The notes under the pieces are model-generated. The model saw only the letters and a program-made list of their open reading frames with translations. It searched no databases and was not told where the DNA came from. Below, one piece after another: positions 17,689 to 26,860 of a stretch of DNA of 64,000 bases. The DNA lies in NCBI RefSeq assembly GCF_022179345.1, contig NZ_BPQR01000046.1, positions 1-64,000 on the forward strand. Direction: 5' to 3'. Positions within the stretch are counted from its first letter, which is position 1, and every line of letters starts with the position of its first letter. The position numbers and the translations under genes are program-made. Origin of the DNA: Methylobacterium jeotgali. GTDB lineage: Bacteria; Pseudomonadota; Alphaproteobacteria; Rhizobiales; Beijerinckiaceae.

Positions 17689-17841
17689 GGGTCGGCTCCT
17701 CGGCGGCTTGCCCGCGTGTGCGAGTGCCAGCGCTTCGCTTGTCAAGCTGTAATTTTACCGTGCCTATCGCAGCCGCACAATCACCCTTTCCGACGCGGGG
17801 GGCATGCACATGCCGCGATCTGCTGGAACGAGCGCCGCAGA

Positions 17842-18810
17842 TCAGGCCTCGCCGTCCATCAGCGGATGCAGGTCGCGGACCATGCCCTTGAGCCGTGCGT
17901 CGAGGACGTGGGTGTAGATCTGGGTCGTGGCGATGTCGGCATGGCCGAGCAGCTCCTGGACCACGCGCAGGTCGGCACCGTTCTGGAGGAGATGGCTGGC
18001 GAAGGCGTGGCGCAGCACGTGGGGGCTGATCCGGTCGGCCCGGATGCCGGCAGCGCCCGCCGCCGCCTTGAGGTCGCGGGCGAAGGCCTGCCGGGTGAGG
18101 TGCCCGCTCTCGCTGTCGGCGGGAAACAGCCAGAGCCCTTCGGCGGGCAGATGCGCGAGATGGGCGCGCATGGCCTCGCGCGCGACCTCCGTCAGGGGCA
18201 CGATGCGCTCGCGGCCGCCCTTGCCGCGCACCACGAGGTAGCGCTCCCGCGTCGTCGCGGCGGAGCGCGGCAGGGCGACGAGCTCGGAGACGCGCAGGCC
18301 CGTGGCGTAGAGGGTCTCCAGCAGGCACAGCATCCGCGCCGCCCGCCCCGCCTCACCATCGTTGGCCGCGAGGCCGATCCGCTCGCGGGCGACGGCGAGC
18401 AGCCGGTCGACCTCGGCGACGCCGAGCACCTTGGGCAGCGGGCGGGAGCGGCGCGGCCCCGCCACCGGCGCACCGGGATCGCCCGACGCCAGCCCCTCCG
18501 CGTAGAGGAAGCGGTGGAAGCCGCGCACGCAGGAGAGCCGCCGCGCCGCGGAGGCGCCGCTGAAGCCGCGCTCGGCGAGGCCGGCGAGATAGTCGCGCAG
18601 CGTCCCCGCCCCGACCGCGTCGAGGGCGATTCCGGCCTGCGCGAGATGGGCGATGTAGTCGTCGAGGTCGCGGGCGTAGGCGTCGAGGGTGTTGCGCGCC
18701 GCGCCCCGCTCGGCGGCCAGCATGTCGAGATAGGCCGCGACCTCCGGCCCCGGCTTCGGCGCGGCCGCCCGGCGCGCCTTCGGGCCCGCGGAAGGGCGGC
18801 CCGCCGTCAC
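17842..18810 (-). CDS. xerD: tyrosine recombinase XerD
   Basis: Resolves chromosome dimers at dif together with XerC and FtsK. 322 aa from a GTG start that overlaps the stop of the upstream small gene (GTGA). The N-terminal SAM-like core-binding domain spans residues 24-110. The catalytic pentad is visible: R173 in TGLRVSEL, K in RGKGGRER, H264 and R267 in HVLRHAF, H in LGHADIATTQ and the nucleophile Y299 in TQIYTHV. Its place beside aroK/aroB is a conserved alphaproteobacterial arrangement, so it is the housekeeping recombinase, not a mobile-element integrase. Confidence 0.94.
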   Translation of the reverse strand: MTAGRPSAGPKARRAAAPKPGPEVAAYLDMLAAERGAARNTLDAYARDLDDYIAHLAQAGIALDAVGAGTLRDYLAGLAERGFSGASAARRLSCVRGFHRFLYAEGLASGDPGAPVAGPRRSRPLPKVLGVAEVDRLLAVARERIGLAANDGEAGRAARMLCLLETLYATGLRVSELVALPRSAATTRERYLVVRGKGGRERIVPLTEVAREAMRAHLAHLPAEGLWLFPADSESGHLTRQAFARDLKAAAGAAGIRADRISPHVLRHAFASHLLQNGADLRVVQELLGHADIATTQIYTHVLDARLKGMVRDLHPLMDGEA

Positions 18811-18959
18811 CGACCGCCCGGCTGCAGCTTCGCGGCGGGGATCGTCACGCTCATCTCGCGGGGCGTCGGCTCGACGAAGGTGGCGAGCGCGAACATGCCG
18901 GCGAAGGCGAGCCCGGCGAGGATCGCGATGGTGGCGAGAAACCGGAACAGGGTCGGCAC
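18807..18959 (-). CDS. small single-pass membrane protein
   Basis: A 50-aa protein from GTG 18959 (VPTLFRFLATIAILAG...), the N-terminus seen in short homologues next to xerD in Rhizobiales. One membrane helix (about residues 7-27) is followed by the conserved-looking FVEPTPREMSVTIPAAKL. A TCGAGG site lies about 8 bases upstream. An ATG at 19016 would add 19 unrelated residues. It overlaps the xerD start by 4 bases and is co-transcribed with it. Function unknown. Confidence 0.7.
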   Translation of the reverse strand: MPTLFRFLATIAILAGLAFAGMFALATFVEPTPREMSVTIPAAKLQPGGR

Positions 18960-19258
18960 GGCGGTCGAACCTCGATGGGGCCGGAGGCGGCGCGCCCCCG
19001 CGATCCCTCCGGCCATGAACGCGCGGACCGGTGAATCAAGCCGTAACAGCGGCGGATCCGGCCGACCGCACCTCGATCAGACGTCGCCCCGTGAGAACCA
19101 TGGCCGCCGCCGCCTGGCAAGCACCGCGATGCAACAGAGGCCCGTCCCGCACTTCTTGAGCGCGCGGCGCTTCGTCGGGACGCGGAAACGCGATAAGACG
19201 CGCTCACCATGTCAGCCCCCAGGACGATGCGGCGCGCGCGGACGCCGCGATCCCACCG

Positions 19259-19888
19259 ATGAGCGAACCCGAGCCTCGTGCGGAGAACCTCCGCGCGGAC
19301 GAGCACGGGCCGCCGATCGAGCTGCGCGTGCGTCGCGCCCTCGGCGCGCGCTCGATCGTGCTCGTCGGGCTGATGGGCGCGGGCAAGAGCACCGTCGGGC
19401 GGCGGCTCGCCGGGCGGCTCGGCATGATCTTCAAGGACGCCGACAACGAGATCGAGGCGGCGGCCGGCCTCACCATCCCCGACATCTTCGCGATCTACGG
19501 GGAGCCGAGCTTCCGCGAGGGCGAGGAGCGGGTCATCGGCCGGCTCCTGCGCGAGGGGCCGCTCGTCATCGCCACGGGCGGCGGCGCCTTCATGCGCGAG
19601 ACCACGCGCGAGCGCATCCGCGAGAGCGGCGTCTCGGTCTGGCTCAAGGCCGAGCTCGACGTGCTGATGCGCCGGGTGCGCAAGCGCGGCAACCGTCCCC
19701 TCCTCCAGACCGAGGACCCGGAGGAGACGATGCGCGCCTTGATGGAGGCGCGCCATCCCGTCTACGGCGGGGCCGACGTGGCGGTGCTCTCCCGCGAGGT
19801 CTCCCACGACCGGGTCGTGCAGGACGTGCTCGAGGCGCTCGACCAGCATCTCGATCCGCCCTCCAGCGAGGGCGTCGCCGCGCAGTGA
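19259..19888 (+). CDS. aroK: shikimate kinase
   Basis: Phosphorylates shikimate at the 3-OH, the fifth step of chorismate synthesis. 209 aa; residues 1-28 are an N-terminal extension common in Rhizobiales. The P-loop GLMGAGKST is at 37-45, the shikimate-binding DADNEIE near 60-66, and the GGG loop ATGGGAF near 104-110. NRPLL of the lid region is also present. The stop overlaps the GTG start of aroB, giving the conserved aroKB operon. The chorismate made here feeds the mutase at 26 kb. Confidence 0.96.
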   Translation: MSEPEPRAENLRADEHGPPIELRVRRALGARSIVLVGLMGAGKSTVGRRLAGRLGMIFKDADNEIEAAAGLTIPDIFAIYGEPSFREGEERVIGRLLREGPLVIATGGGAFMRETTRERIRESGVSVWLKAELDVLMRRVRKRGNRPLLQTEDPEETMRALMEARHPVYGGADVAVLSREVSHDRVVQDVLEALDQHLDPPSSEGVAAQ

Positions 19889-21021
19889 GCGAGACAGTGA
19901 GCAAGCCTTCCCCCCATCTCACGGTCCACGTGCCCCTCGACGGGGGCCGCGACTACGACATTCTGATCGGCCGCGGGCTGATCGCGGGCGCCGGCGGGCG
20001 CGTCGCGGCGCTGAAGGGCCGCGCGGCGGTGATCGTCAGCGACGAGACCGTCGCCGCGCTCTACGCCGCGCCCTTGCGGGAGAGCCTGGAGGCGGCGGGC
20101 CTGCGCTCGGGCCTCGTCACGGTGCCGCCGGGCGAGGCCTCGAAATCCTACGGCTGCTTCGCCGCCGTCTGCGACGGGCTTCTCGCCCACAAGGTGGAGC
20201 GGGGCGACCTCGTCGTGGCGCTCGGGGGCGGGGTGGTCGGGGATCTGGCGGGCTTCGCGGCCGCGAGCCTGCGCCGGGGCGTGCGCTTCGTGCAGGTGCC
20301 GACCTCGCTGCTGGCGCAGGTCGATTCCTCGGTCGGCGGCAAGACCGGCATCAACTCGCCGCTCGGCAAGAACCTCATCGGCGCCTTCCACCAGCCGCGC
20401 CTGGTGCTCGCCGACACCGCCACCCTCGACACGCTCTCGGAGCGCGAGATGCAGGCGGGCTACGCGGAGGTGGCGAAGTACGGGCTCATCGGCGACGCCG
20501 GCTTCTTCGACTGGTGCGAGGCGCATTGGGCCGGCATCTTCTCGGGCGGTCCGGAGCGGGACGAGGCGGTCGCCGTCTGCTGCCGGGCCAAGGCCGGGGT
20601 CGTCGTCCGCGACGAGCGCGAGGACGGCGAGCGGGCGCTGCTCAACCTCGGCCACACATTCGGGCACGCGCTCGAGCGCCTCACCGGCTACGACGGCGCC
20701 CGGCTCGTCCACGGCGAGGGCGTGGCGATCGGCCTCGCGCTGGCCTTCCGCTTCTCGGCACGCCTCGGGCTCTGCCCCGGCCAGGATGCGGGGCGCGTGG
20801 CCAACCACCTCGCCATGGCCGGCCTGCCGACGACGCTGGCGCAGGTGCCCGGCGGCTGCGGCGACGCCGACGCCCTCCTCGACGCCATGGCTCAGGACAA
20901 GAAGGTCCGCGACGGGGCGCTGACCTTCATCCTCGCCCGCGGCATCGGGAAGAGCTTCATCGCGCCGGGCATCGACCGGGCGGAGGTCCGCGCCTTCCTC
21001 CAGGACGAGCTCGCGGCGTGA
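19885..21021 (+). CDS. aroB: 3-dehydroquinate synthase
   Basis: Cyclises DAHP to 3-dehydroquinate with transient NAD and a metal. 378 aa from GTG 19885, which overlaps the aroK stop as GTGA; GTG 19897 is an alternative. The signature ALGGGVVGDLAGFAA lies near residues 111-125, and VPTSLLAQVDSSVGGKTGIN near 140-159. The metal-ligand region includes EVAKYGLI, LNLGHTFGHALE and HGEGVAIG. The frame stays open for thousands of bases upstream, but that stretch overlaps real genes on both strands and is not part of the protein. Confidence 0.97.
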   Translation: MSETVSKPSPHLTVHVPLDGGRDYDILIGRGLIAGAGGRVAALKGRAAVIVSDETVAALYAAPLRESLEAAGLRSGLVTVPPGEASKSYGCFAAVCDGLLAHKVERGDLVVALGGGVVGDLAGFAAASLRRGVRFVQVPTSLLAQVDSSVGGKTGINSPLGKNLIGAFHQPRLVLADTATLDTLSEREMQAGYAEVAKYGLIGDAGFFDWCEAHWAGIFSGGPERDEAVAVCCRAKAGVVVRDEREDGERALLNLGHTFGHALERLTGYDGARLVHGEGVAIGLALAFRFSARLGLCPGQDAGRVANHLAMAGLPTTLAQVPGGCGDADALLDAMAQDKKVRDGALTFILARGIGKSFIAPGIDRAEVRAFLQDELAA

Positions 21022-21149
21022 GCGGGCGGCCTCGCCGGAACCGGTCCTCGGGGACGGACGGCGGAGGCCCGCTCCGGCGCGGAATGCGCTAAGGCAGGCG
21101 CCGCGCGTGGCGCGGGACCGGCAGGTCCGCGCGCCGAGGATGATCGCTG

Positions 21150-22448
21150 ATGGAAGCCCATATCGACCTCTGGCTCGCGGCGAGCATCGTCGCGATGTCG
21201 CTCCTGCTGTCGGCCTTCTTCGCCGGGGCCGAGACCGCCTTCACCGCCGCCTCCCGGGCGCGGATGCTCTCGCTCGAGAACGCGGGGGACGCCCGCGCGG
21301 CCATCGTCAACCGCATCCTGGCGGTGCGCGAGCGCTTCATCGGCGCCATGCTGATCGGCTACAACATCGTCGCCATCGGCGCCTCGGCCTTCATGACGAG
21401 CGTGCTGACGGCGGTGTTCGGCAAGAGCGGCGTCCTCTACGCGACGGCCGTGATGTCGGTGCTCGTCATCGTCTTCGCCGAGGTGCTGCCGAAGACGCTC
21501 GCCATCACCAAGGCCGAGCAGGCGGCCCTGCTCATGGCCCGGCCCGTCGCCTTCGCGGTGGCGCTGCTGGGGCCACCCGCCCTGGCGATCGAGGCGGTGG
21601 TGCGCCTGATGCTGCGCCCCTTCGGCGTCAGCATCGGCGAGCACCAGTCGATCCTCTCGCCGACGGAGGAGATCCGCGGCCAGGTGGCGCTGCTCCACCG
21701 GGAGGGCGGCGTCGCCAAGGCGGAGCGCGACATGCTCGGCGGCCTCCTCGACCTCTCCGACCTGTCGGTTTCGGAGGTGATGGTCCACCGCACCACCATG
21801 CGCACCATCGACGCCGACCTGCCCTCGCAGGAGATCGTGCGCGAGGTGCTGGCCTCCCCCTATACCCGCATGCCCCTGTGGCGGGGCACGCCGGAGAACA
21901 TCGTCGGCGTCCTGCACGCCAAGGACTTGCTCCGGGCCCTCGACGCCGCCGGGGGCGACGCCTCCCGGCTCAGCGTCGAGGCGCTGGCGCTCGAGACCTG
22001 GTTCGTGCCCGGCACCACCTCGCTGCGCGACCAGCTCAAGGCCTTCCTCACCCGCAAGACCCATTTCGCCCTCGTCGTCGACGAGTACGGCGAGGTGATG
22101 GGCCTCGTGACGCTGGAGGACATCCTGGAGGAGATCGTCGGCGACATCGCCGACGAGCACGACGTGGCGGTCTCGGGCGTCCGCGTGCAGCCGGACGGCT
22201 CGGTGAACGCCGATGGCGGGGTGCCGATCCGCGACCTCAACCGGGCCATGGACTGGAACCTCCCCGACGAGGAGGCGACCACGATCGCCGGTCTCGTCAT
22301 CCACGAGGCCCGCACCATTCCCGACCAGGGCACCGCCTTCAACTTCTACGGCTTCCGCTTCAAGGTGCTGCGCAAGGCCCGCAACCGGATCGCGACGCTG
22401 CGGATCACGCCGCTCCCGCCCCCGCCGGCGGCCAAGCGGGAGGACTGA
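21150..22448 (+). CDS. HlyC/CorC-family CBS-domain membrane protein
   Basis: 432 aa with four membrane segments in a DUF21 (CNNM) domain (residues 1-190; FFAGAETAFTAASRARM is the family hallmark), a pair of CBS domains (about 205-335; VMVHRTTMRTID, VVDEYGEVMGLVTLEDILEEIVGDI) and a C-terminal CorC_HlyC domain (about 350-425). Members bind nucleotides and act in Mg2+ or Co2+ efflux or as divalent-cation exporters; old haemolysin names are misleading. It follows aroB by 128 bases, a conserved order in Rhizobiales. Membrane location is clear; the transported ion is inferred from the family. Confidence 0.9.
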   Translation: MEAHIDLWLAASIVAMSLLLSAFFAGAETAFTAASRARMLSLENAGDARAAIVNRILAVRERFIGAMLIGYNIVAIGASAFMTSVLTAVFGKSGVLYATAVMSVLVIVFAEVLPKTLAITKAEQAALLMARPVAFAVALLGPPALAIEAVVRLMLRPFGVSIGEHQSILSPTEEIRGQVALLHREGGVAKAERDMLGGLLDLSDLSVSEVMVHRTTMRTIDADLPSQEIVREVLASPYTRMPLWRGTPENIVGVLHAKDLLRALDAAGGDASRLSVEALALETWFVPGTTSLRDQLKAFLTRKTHFALVVDEYGEVMGLVTLEDILEEIVGDIADEHDVAVSGVRVQPDGSVNADGGVPIRDLNRAMDWNLPDEEATTIAGLVIHEARTIPDQGTAFNFYGFRFKVLRKARNRIATLRITPLPPPPAAKRED

Positions 22449-22529
22449 ACACCCCCGCCGCGACCCCGTGGCGCCGATCGCAGCTCGGCCTTATCAACCG
22501 GTCCGCGACATCCTAGAGTTATGATTCGC

Positions 22530-22548
22530 TCCGGTGGGTCCCACCGGA
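22530..22548. promoter_or_regulatory. perfect 9-bp palindrome before the diguanylate cyclase gene
   Basis: TCCGGTGGG and CCCACCGGA flank a single central T, 19-37 bases upstream of the diguanylate cyclase ATG and just after TATGAT (about 22520-22525), a possible -10 element. It could be an operator or a 5'-UTR hairpin near the ribosome site. Confidence 0.5.
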
Positions 22549-22566
22549 AGCTGCCGGACCGGAGCG

Positions 22567-23730
22567 ATGATCCTCGATCGATCGACCCTGCTCGTCGTCA
22601 CCTGCGTGCTGACCTTCGCGGTCGGCTGCCTGTTCGTACTCTCCTGGAGCCAGGCACGGGACACGCGGGCGCTCGCGACCTGGGGCCTCGCGCACCTAGT
22701 CGCGAGCGCCGGCTCGGGGTTGATCGCGCTGCGCGGCGTCGTCCCGGACGCCCTGTCCATCGGGCTCGCCAACGTCCTCATCCTGTCCGCCTACGGGCTG
22801 CTCTGGAGCGGGCTGCGGCTCTTCGAGGGGCGCCCCGCCCTGCCGGTCGCGGCGCTGGCCGGCGGCGCGGCCTGGATCGTGCTCTGCCTGGTGCCGTCCT
22901 TCTACGCCAGCCTGTCGGCCCGGATCGTCGTGGCCTCCTGCCTGGTGACGCTCTACTGCGCCCTGGCCGCCCGCGAGGTCTGGCGCGGGCGCGACGAGGC
23001 CCTGGTCTCCCGCTACCCGGCGCTGGCGCTGATCGCGACCTGCGGCATCGTCTACGCGGTACGGGTGCCGATCGCGATCCTCACGGTGCCCGCCCCGGGC
23101 AACGACCTCCTCGAGTCGCCCTGGGTCGTGGCCGTGTGCTTCGTGAGCATGCTGTTCACGGTGGGGATCGCCTTCACCCTCATCACCCTCACCAAGGAGC
23201 GGGCCGAGCACGTCCAGCGCCGCGCCGCCGAGACCGACCCGCTGACGGGACTGCTCAACCGGCGCGCGCTGACGGAGCGGAGCGCGGCGATCCTCGCCCA
23301 CAGGAGCCGGCCGGCCTGCCTGCTCGTGTTCGACCTCGACCACTTCAAGCGGGTCAACGACACCTACGGCCACGAGGTCGGCGACGGCGTGCTCGTCGGC
23401 TTCGCGACCCTGGCGCGCGGCCTGCTGCCGCCGGAGGCGGTTCTCGGCCGGCTCGGCGGCGAGGAGTTCGCCTGCCTGCTGCCGGACCGGAGCCTGGACG
23501 AGGCCGCGGCGGCGGCGGGACGGGTGCGTCTGGCCATGGCCGAGATCGCGCGGGCGCAGCTGCCGGGTCTGGCGCTCGGCGTCAGCGTCGGCGTCGCGCA
23601 GCGGCCGCGGGGCCGGGCGATCGGCTTCTCGGCCCTGATGCGGGAGGCCGACGCGGCGCTCTACCGGGCCAAGGGCGCCGGCCGCAATCGGGTCGAGCTC
23701 GCCCGAAGCCGCCCGGCCGCGGCGGCCTGA
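22567..23730 (+). CDS. membrane-bound diguanylate cyclase (GGDEF)
   Basis: Makes cyclic di-GMP. 387 aa; ATG 22567 with GGAG just upstream is preferred to GTG 22534. Residues 5-215 hold about six hydrophobic segments, with no named sensor domain recognised. The GGDEF domain follows (about 225-383): TDPLTGLLNRRAL, FDLDHFKRVNDTYGHEVGD and the active-site RLGGEEFACLL (near 296-306). The loop before GGEEF has no RxxD motif, so classical product inhibition through the I-site is probably absent. It lacks an EAL domain and stands alone after a regulatory palindrome. Confidence 0.93.
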   Translation: MILDRSTLLVVTCVLTFAVGCLFVLSWSQARDTRALATWGLAHLVASAGSGLIALRGVVPDALSIGLANVLILSAYGLLWSGLRLFEGRPALPVAALAGGAAWIVLCLVPSFYASLSARIVVASCLVTLYCALAAREVWRGRDEALVSRYPALALIATCGIVYAVRVPIAILTVPAPGNDLLESPWVVAVCFVSMLFTVGIAFTLITLTKERAEHVQRRAAETDPLTGLLNRRALTERSAAILAHRSRPACLLVFDLDHFKRVNDTYGHEVGDGVLVGFATLARGLLPPEAVLGRLGGEEFACLLPDRSLDEAAAAAGRVRLAMAEIARAQLPGLALGVSVGVAQRPRGRAIGFSALMREADAALYRAKGAGRNRVELARSRPAAAA

Positions 23731-23752
23731 GAGGCGCTTTCCGAGCGCCGCC

Positions 23753-24478
23753 TCAGCGGCCCCGGCGGAGCAGGAACACCCCCTGCGCGCCGATCAGGTT
23801 CCAGACCCACCAGGGCAGCGAGAAGCGCATCTCGTGGCCCCGCGCATCGAGCGCGGTGGCCCTCTCGATCCGCGCCCCGACCTCCCGGCAGAGGCCGACG
23901 AAGTCCCGGATCGTGCAGTGGTGGATGTTGGGCGTCTCGTACCAGGCCTCCGGCAGGATCTCGGTGACGGGCATGCGGCCCCGGAAGGCGAGCTCGGCCC
24001 GCACCCGCCAGTGCCCGAAGTTCGGGAAGGAGATCACCACCTGCCGGCCGATGCGCAGCAGGTGCTCCAGCACGATCCTCGGGTTGCGGGTCGCCTGGAT
24101 GGTCTGGGAGAGCACCACCACGTCGAAGGCGTCGTCGGGATAGTTGGCGAGATCGGTGTCGGCGTCCCCCTGGATCACCGAGAGGCCGCGGGCGAGGCAG
24201 GCGTTGACGCCCTCGCGGGACAGTTCGATGCCGCGCCCGTCGACGCTGCGCCGGTCCCGCAGCAGGGCGAGCAGGGTGCCGTCGCCGCAGCCGATGTCGA
24301 GGACCCGCGCCCCGTGCGGCACGAGCCCGAGCACGATGAGGTGGTCGACGCGCTCGGACCCGCTCTCGGGCGAGCGCGGCAGCTCCCCGGCGCTCCGCCA
24401 CGGCGCCGAGGCGGCGCCGCCGACCGGCAGCAGGGCATCGTCGTTGCGCTGCTTCATCCCGCTCGACCGTGCGCGCAT
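23753..24478 (-). CDS. metW: methionine biosynthesis protein MetW
   Basis: A methyltransferase-fold protein of 241 aa with VLDIGCGDGTLLALL (near residues 60-74), GIELSREGV, DVVVLSQTIQATRNP and ISFPNFGHWRVR, the MetW signatures. It works with MetX in homoserine acetylation, where MetW is thought to stabilise or activate MetX. It lies downstream of metX on the same strand, separated by 130 bases containing palindromic repeats; most relatives have metXW almost touching, so this spacing is unusual. Start ATG 24478 or ATG 24457. Confidence 0.92.
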   Translation of the reverse strand: MRARSSGMKQRNDDALLPVGGAASAPWRSAGELPRSPESGSERVDHLIVLGLVPHGARVLDIGCGDGTLLALLRDRRSVDGRGIELSREGVNACLARGLSVIQGDADTDLANYPDDAFDVVVLSQTIQATRNPRIVLEHLLRIGRQVVISFPNFGHWRVRAELAFRGRMPVTEILPEAWYETPNIHHCTIRDFVGLCREVGARIERATALDARGHEMRFSLPWWVWNLIGAQGVFLLRRGR

Positions 24479-24488
24479 GTCCCGCCGC

Positions 24489-24593
24489 CCTCCGCGGGGG
24501 AGGGAGACGCCGCTTCCGGACGACCTGCACGCGGCAGGACGGCCGCCCGATCCCGCATCCGCGGGGCCCCCTCTCCCGCAGACGGGAGAGGGG
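24489..24593. repeat. palindromic repeat element between metX and metW
   Basis: Two GC-rich hairpins bound this spacer: CCCTCC/GGAGGG (24489-24494 with 24500-24505) and a perfect 11-bp stem CCCCTCTCCCG/CGGGAGAGGGG (24568-24578 with 24583-24593, loop CAGA). The second is nearly identical to the hairpin at 53153-53180, so this is a dispersed short palindromic repeat of the kind frequent in alphaproteobacterial intergenic DNA. It sits inside an expected operon and might attenuate or stabilise the metX-metW message. Confidence 0.75.
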
Positions 24594-24608
24594 CTCTTGC
24601 GTCGCGTC

Positions 24609-25829
24609 TCACAGGCCCCTCGCCCGCGCCGCCGCGTCGATGAAGCCCCGCGCCGCCGAGAACATCGCCGGCTCCTCGAGTAGGAAGGCGTCGTGGCCCT
24701 TGTCGCTCTCGACCTCGACGAAGGCCACGGGCGCGGCGGCCGCGTTCAGCGCGTGGACGATGGCGCGGGAATCCGCCGTCGGGAACAGCCAGTCCGAGGT
24801 GAAGGAGATCACGCAGAACCGGGTGCGCGTGCCCCGGAAGGCGTTGGCGAGCACGCCGCCATGGTCCTCGGCGAGGTCGAAATAGTCCATCGCCCGCGTC
24901 AGGTAGAGGTAGGCGTTGGCGTCGAAGCGCTCCACGAAGGAGAGTCCCTGGTGGCGCAGGTAGCTCTCGATCTGGAAGTCGGCGTTGAAGGAGAAGGTCG
25001 GCGCCGAGCCCCCCTGGAAGCGCCGGCCGAACTTGCGGTGCAGCGCCGGCTCCGAGAGGTAGGTGATGTGCGCGCCCATCCGTGCGACGCCGAGCCCCTT
25101 GGCAGGCCTCGTCCCTGCCTCGAGATAGCGCCCCTCCGCCCAGGCGGGATCGGCCATGATCGCCTGCCGTCCGACCTCGTGGAAGGCGATGTTCTGGGCC
25201 GAGTGCCGGGCCCCCGTCGCGATCGGCATCGCGGAGAAGACCCGCTCGGGAAAGAGCGAGGCCCATTGCAGCACCTGCATCCCGCCCATCGAGCCGCCGA
25301 TGCACAGGAACAGGTCCGGGATGCCGAGCTTGTCCAGCAGCATCGCCTGGGCGCGGACCATGTCGCGGATCGTCACCAGCGGGAAGCCGAGCCCGTAGGG
25401 CCGGCCGGTGGCCGGGTCGATCGAGGCGGGGCCCGTCGAGCCCATGCAGGAGCCGACGACGTTCGAGCAGATGACGAAGTAACGGTCGGTGTCGACGGGC
25501 TTGCCCGGTCCGACGAGCCGCTCCCACCAGCCGGGCTTGCCGGTGACGGGGTGGGTGTGGGCGAAGTGCTGGTCGCCGGTGAGCGCGTGGCAGATCAGGA
25601 CGGCGTTCGAGCGGTCGGCGTTGAGCGTGCCCGCCGTCTGGTAGGCGATCTGGAACGGCGCCAGGCTGACGCCGGCATCCATGGCGAGCGGCGTCCGCGC
25701 GTCGAAGCGGGCGACGGGGCTCGTCGGGTCATGCGCCTGCGCCGGCTCGAAGAGGCCGCGGCGCGCCTCGTCCGGCGCCAGGCTTTCGGCGGGGCCCGAA
25801 GGCGCCACGAGGTCGAGGGGAGTGTCCAT
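24609..25829 (-). CDS. metX: homoserine O-acetyltransferase
   Basis: An alpha/beta-hydrolase-fold enzyme that transfers an acetyl (sometimes succinyl) group from acyl-CoA to homoserine, committing it to methionine. 406 aa. The catalytic triad is readable: S180 in GGSMGGMQ, D346 in TSDWLFP and H379 in KGHDAFLL. Family motifs [14 protein letters not shown] and [14 protein letters not shown] are intact. It pairs with metW downstream. A MetA-family homologue and an O-acylhomoserine sulfhydrylase exist at 50-52 kb, so the window holds two homoserine-acylating systems. No riboswitch consensus was recognised upstream. Confidence 0.95.
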   Translation of the reverse strand: MDTPLDLVAPSGPAESLAPDEARRGLFEPAQAHDPTSPVARFDARTPLAMDAGVSLAPFQIAYQTAGTLNADRSNAVLICHALTGDQHFAHTHPVTGKPGWWERLVGPGKPVDTDRYFVICSNVVGSCMGSTGPASIDPATGRPYGLGFPLVTIRDMVRAQAMLLDKLGIPDLFLCIGGSMGGMQVLQWASLFPERVFSAMPIATGARHSAQNIAFHEVGRQAIMADPAWAEGRYLEAGTRPAKGLGVARMGAHITYLSEPALHRKFGRRFQGGSAPTFSFNADFQIESYLRHQGLSFVERFDANAYLYLTRAMDYFDLAEDHGGVLANAFRGTRTRFCVISFTSDWLFPTADSRAIVHALNAAAAPVAFVEVESDKGHDAFLLEEPAMFSAARGFIDAAARARGL

Positions 25830-26002
25830 GGCGTGTTCTGAGGACCGCCCTCGGCGGACGGCCGTCGCGGGGAGGTAGTATCGGCCGGGACGGGCGTCAA
25901 CGAAAGGACCTTCCGGAAAGAGCCCCGCGCGCGCTGGCCCCGCGCGCCCCGCGATCGTAGAAGGGGCGGGCCTTCCGTCGAACCCGGCGCCGCATTCCCC
26001 GC

Positions 26003-26857
26003 ATGCACACGCCCCAGCGGACCGCCCGAGAGGACCTCGCCGCGCTGCGCGCCGAGATCGACCGGATCGACGCGCAGATGCACGCGCTACTGATCGAGCG
26101 CGGCGCCATCATCGACCGGCTGATCGCCGCCAAGGGCGGCGCCGCGGCGGGCTCGGCCTTCCGCCCCGGCCGCGAGGCGGCGATGATGCGCCGCGTCGCC
26201 GAGCGCCACCGGGGGCTCCTGCCCCTCGACACGGTGGAGGGCATCTGGCGGGTCATCATCGCGACCTTCACCTACGTGCAGGCGCCGTTCTCGGTCCATG
26301 CCGACGTCTCCGGCGGCGACCCGGCGATGCGCGACTCCGCCCGCTTCCATTTCGGCTTCACGGTGCCCTACCGGCCGCATCCGAACCCGGCGGCGGTGAT
26401 CGCGGCGGTGGCGGCCTCGCGGGGCGATCTCGGCATCTTCCGCTTCGACCCCCGCCGGGGCACGCCCGTCGCCGACGCCTGGTGGGAGGGGCTCACCGGG
26501 GAGGACCAGCCGAAGGTGATCGCCCGCCTGCCCTTCATCGAGCGGCCCCGGCACCCGGCGGGCACGCCGGTCTTCGTCGTGGCCAAGCCCCTCGACGACC
26601 CGGCCGCGGCACAGCGCGACTGGGTGCTGCTGGCGCTGCGCTGCCGCGCCTGGAGCGAGGCGGCGGAGCGGGCGCTCCACGATCTCTACGGCGAGGTGGT
26701 CTCCCGCGCCGACCCCCGCGGCGGGGCCGAGCGCCTGCTGCTGGCCGTCCCCGCCGGCGCCGCCCCCCGCGGGCTCGGCGACGCCCTCGACCGGGCCGGC
26801 GCCGGAGTCCTCACCCTCGACGAGGCCGGAAGCCACGCGGCGCGGTTCCGGGTGTGA
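26003..26857 (+). CDS. AroQ-type chorismate mutase with C-terminal extension
   Basis: 284 aa. Residues 8-95 are an AroQ chorismate mutase domain: [26 protein letters not shown], then [13 protein letters not shown] and EGIWRVIIA, with the usual Arg and Lys positions. The remaining 190 residues are not prephenate dehydratase (no clear catalytic Thr-Phe motif) but contain RFHFGF and [13 protein letters not shown] and end in a small ACT-like stretch (inference). It converts chorismate to prephenate, the substrate for tyrA three genes on. The order mutase, hisC, tyrA is conserved in Rhizobiales, though here a catalase gene intervenes. Confidence 0.85.
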   Translation: MHTPQRTAREDLAALRAEIDRIDAQMHALLIERGAIIDRLIAAKGGAAAGSAFRPGREAAMMRRVAERHRGLLPLDTVEGIWRVIIATFTYVQAPFSVHADVSGGDPAMRDSARFHFGFTVPYRPHPNPAAVIAAVAASRGDLGIFRFDPRRGTPVADAWWEGLTGEDQPKVIARLPFIERPRHPAGTPVFVVAKPLDDPAAAQRDWVLLALRCRAWSEAAERALHDLYGEVVSRADPRGGAERLLLAVPAGAAPRGLGDALDRAGAGVLTLDEAGSHAARFRV

Positions 26858-26860
26858 GGC

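Noticed and set aside
17842..18810. Mobile-element integrase
   Set aside because: The tyrosine recombinase has XerD length and the conserved aroK/aroB neighbourhood; there are no att repeats, tRNA or other mobile-element genes nearby.
17197..19884. A very long open frame upstream of and in frame with aroB
   Set aside because: It covers xerD, ohrR and aroK on other frames or strands, and aroB has a normal start at 19885. Stop-free stretches are common at this GC content.
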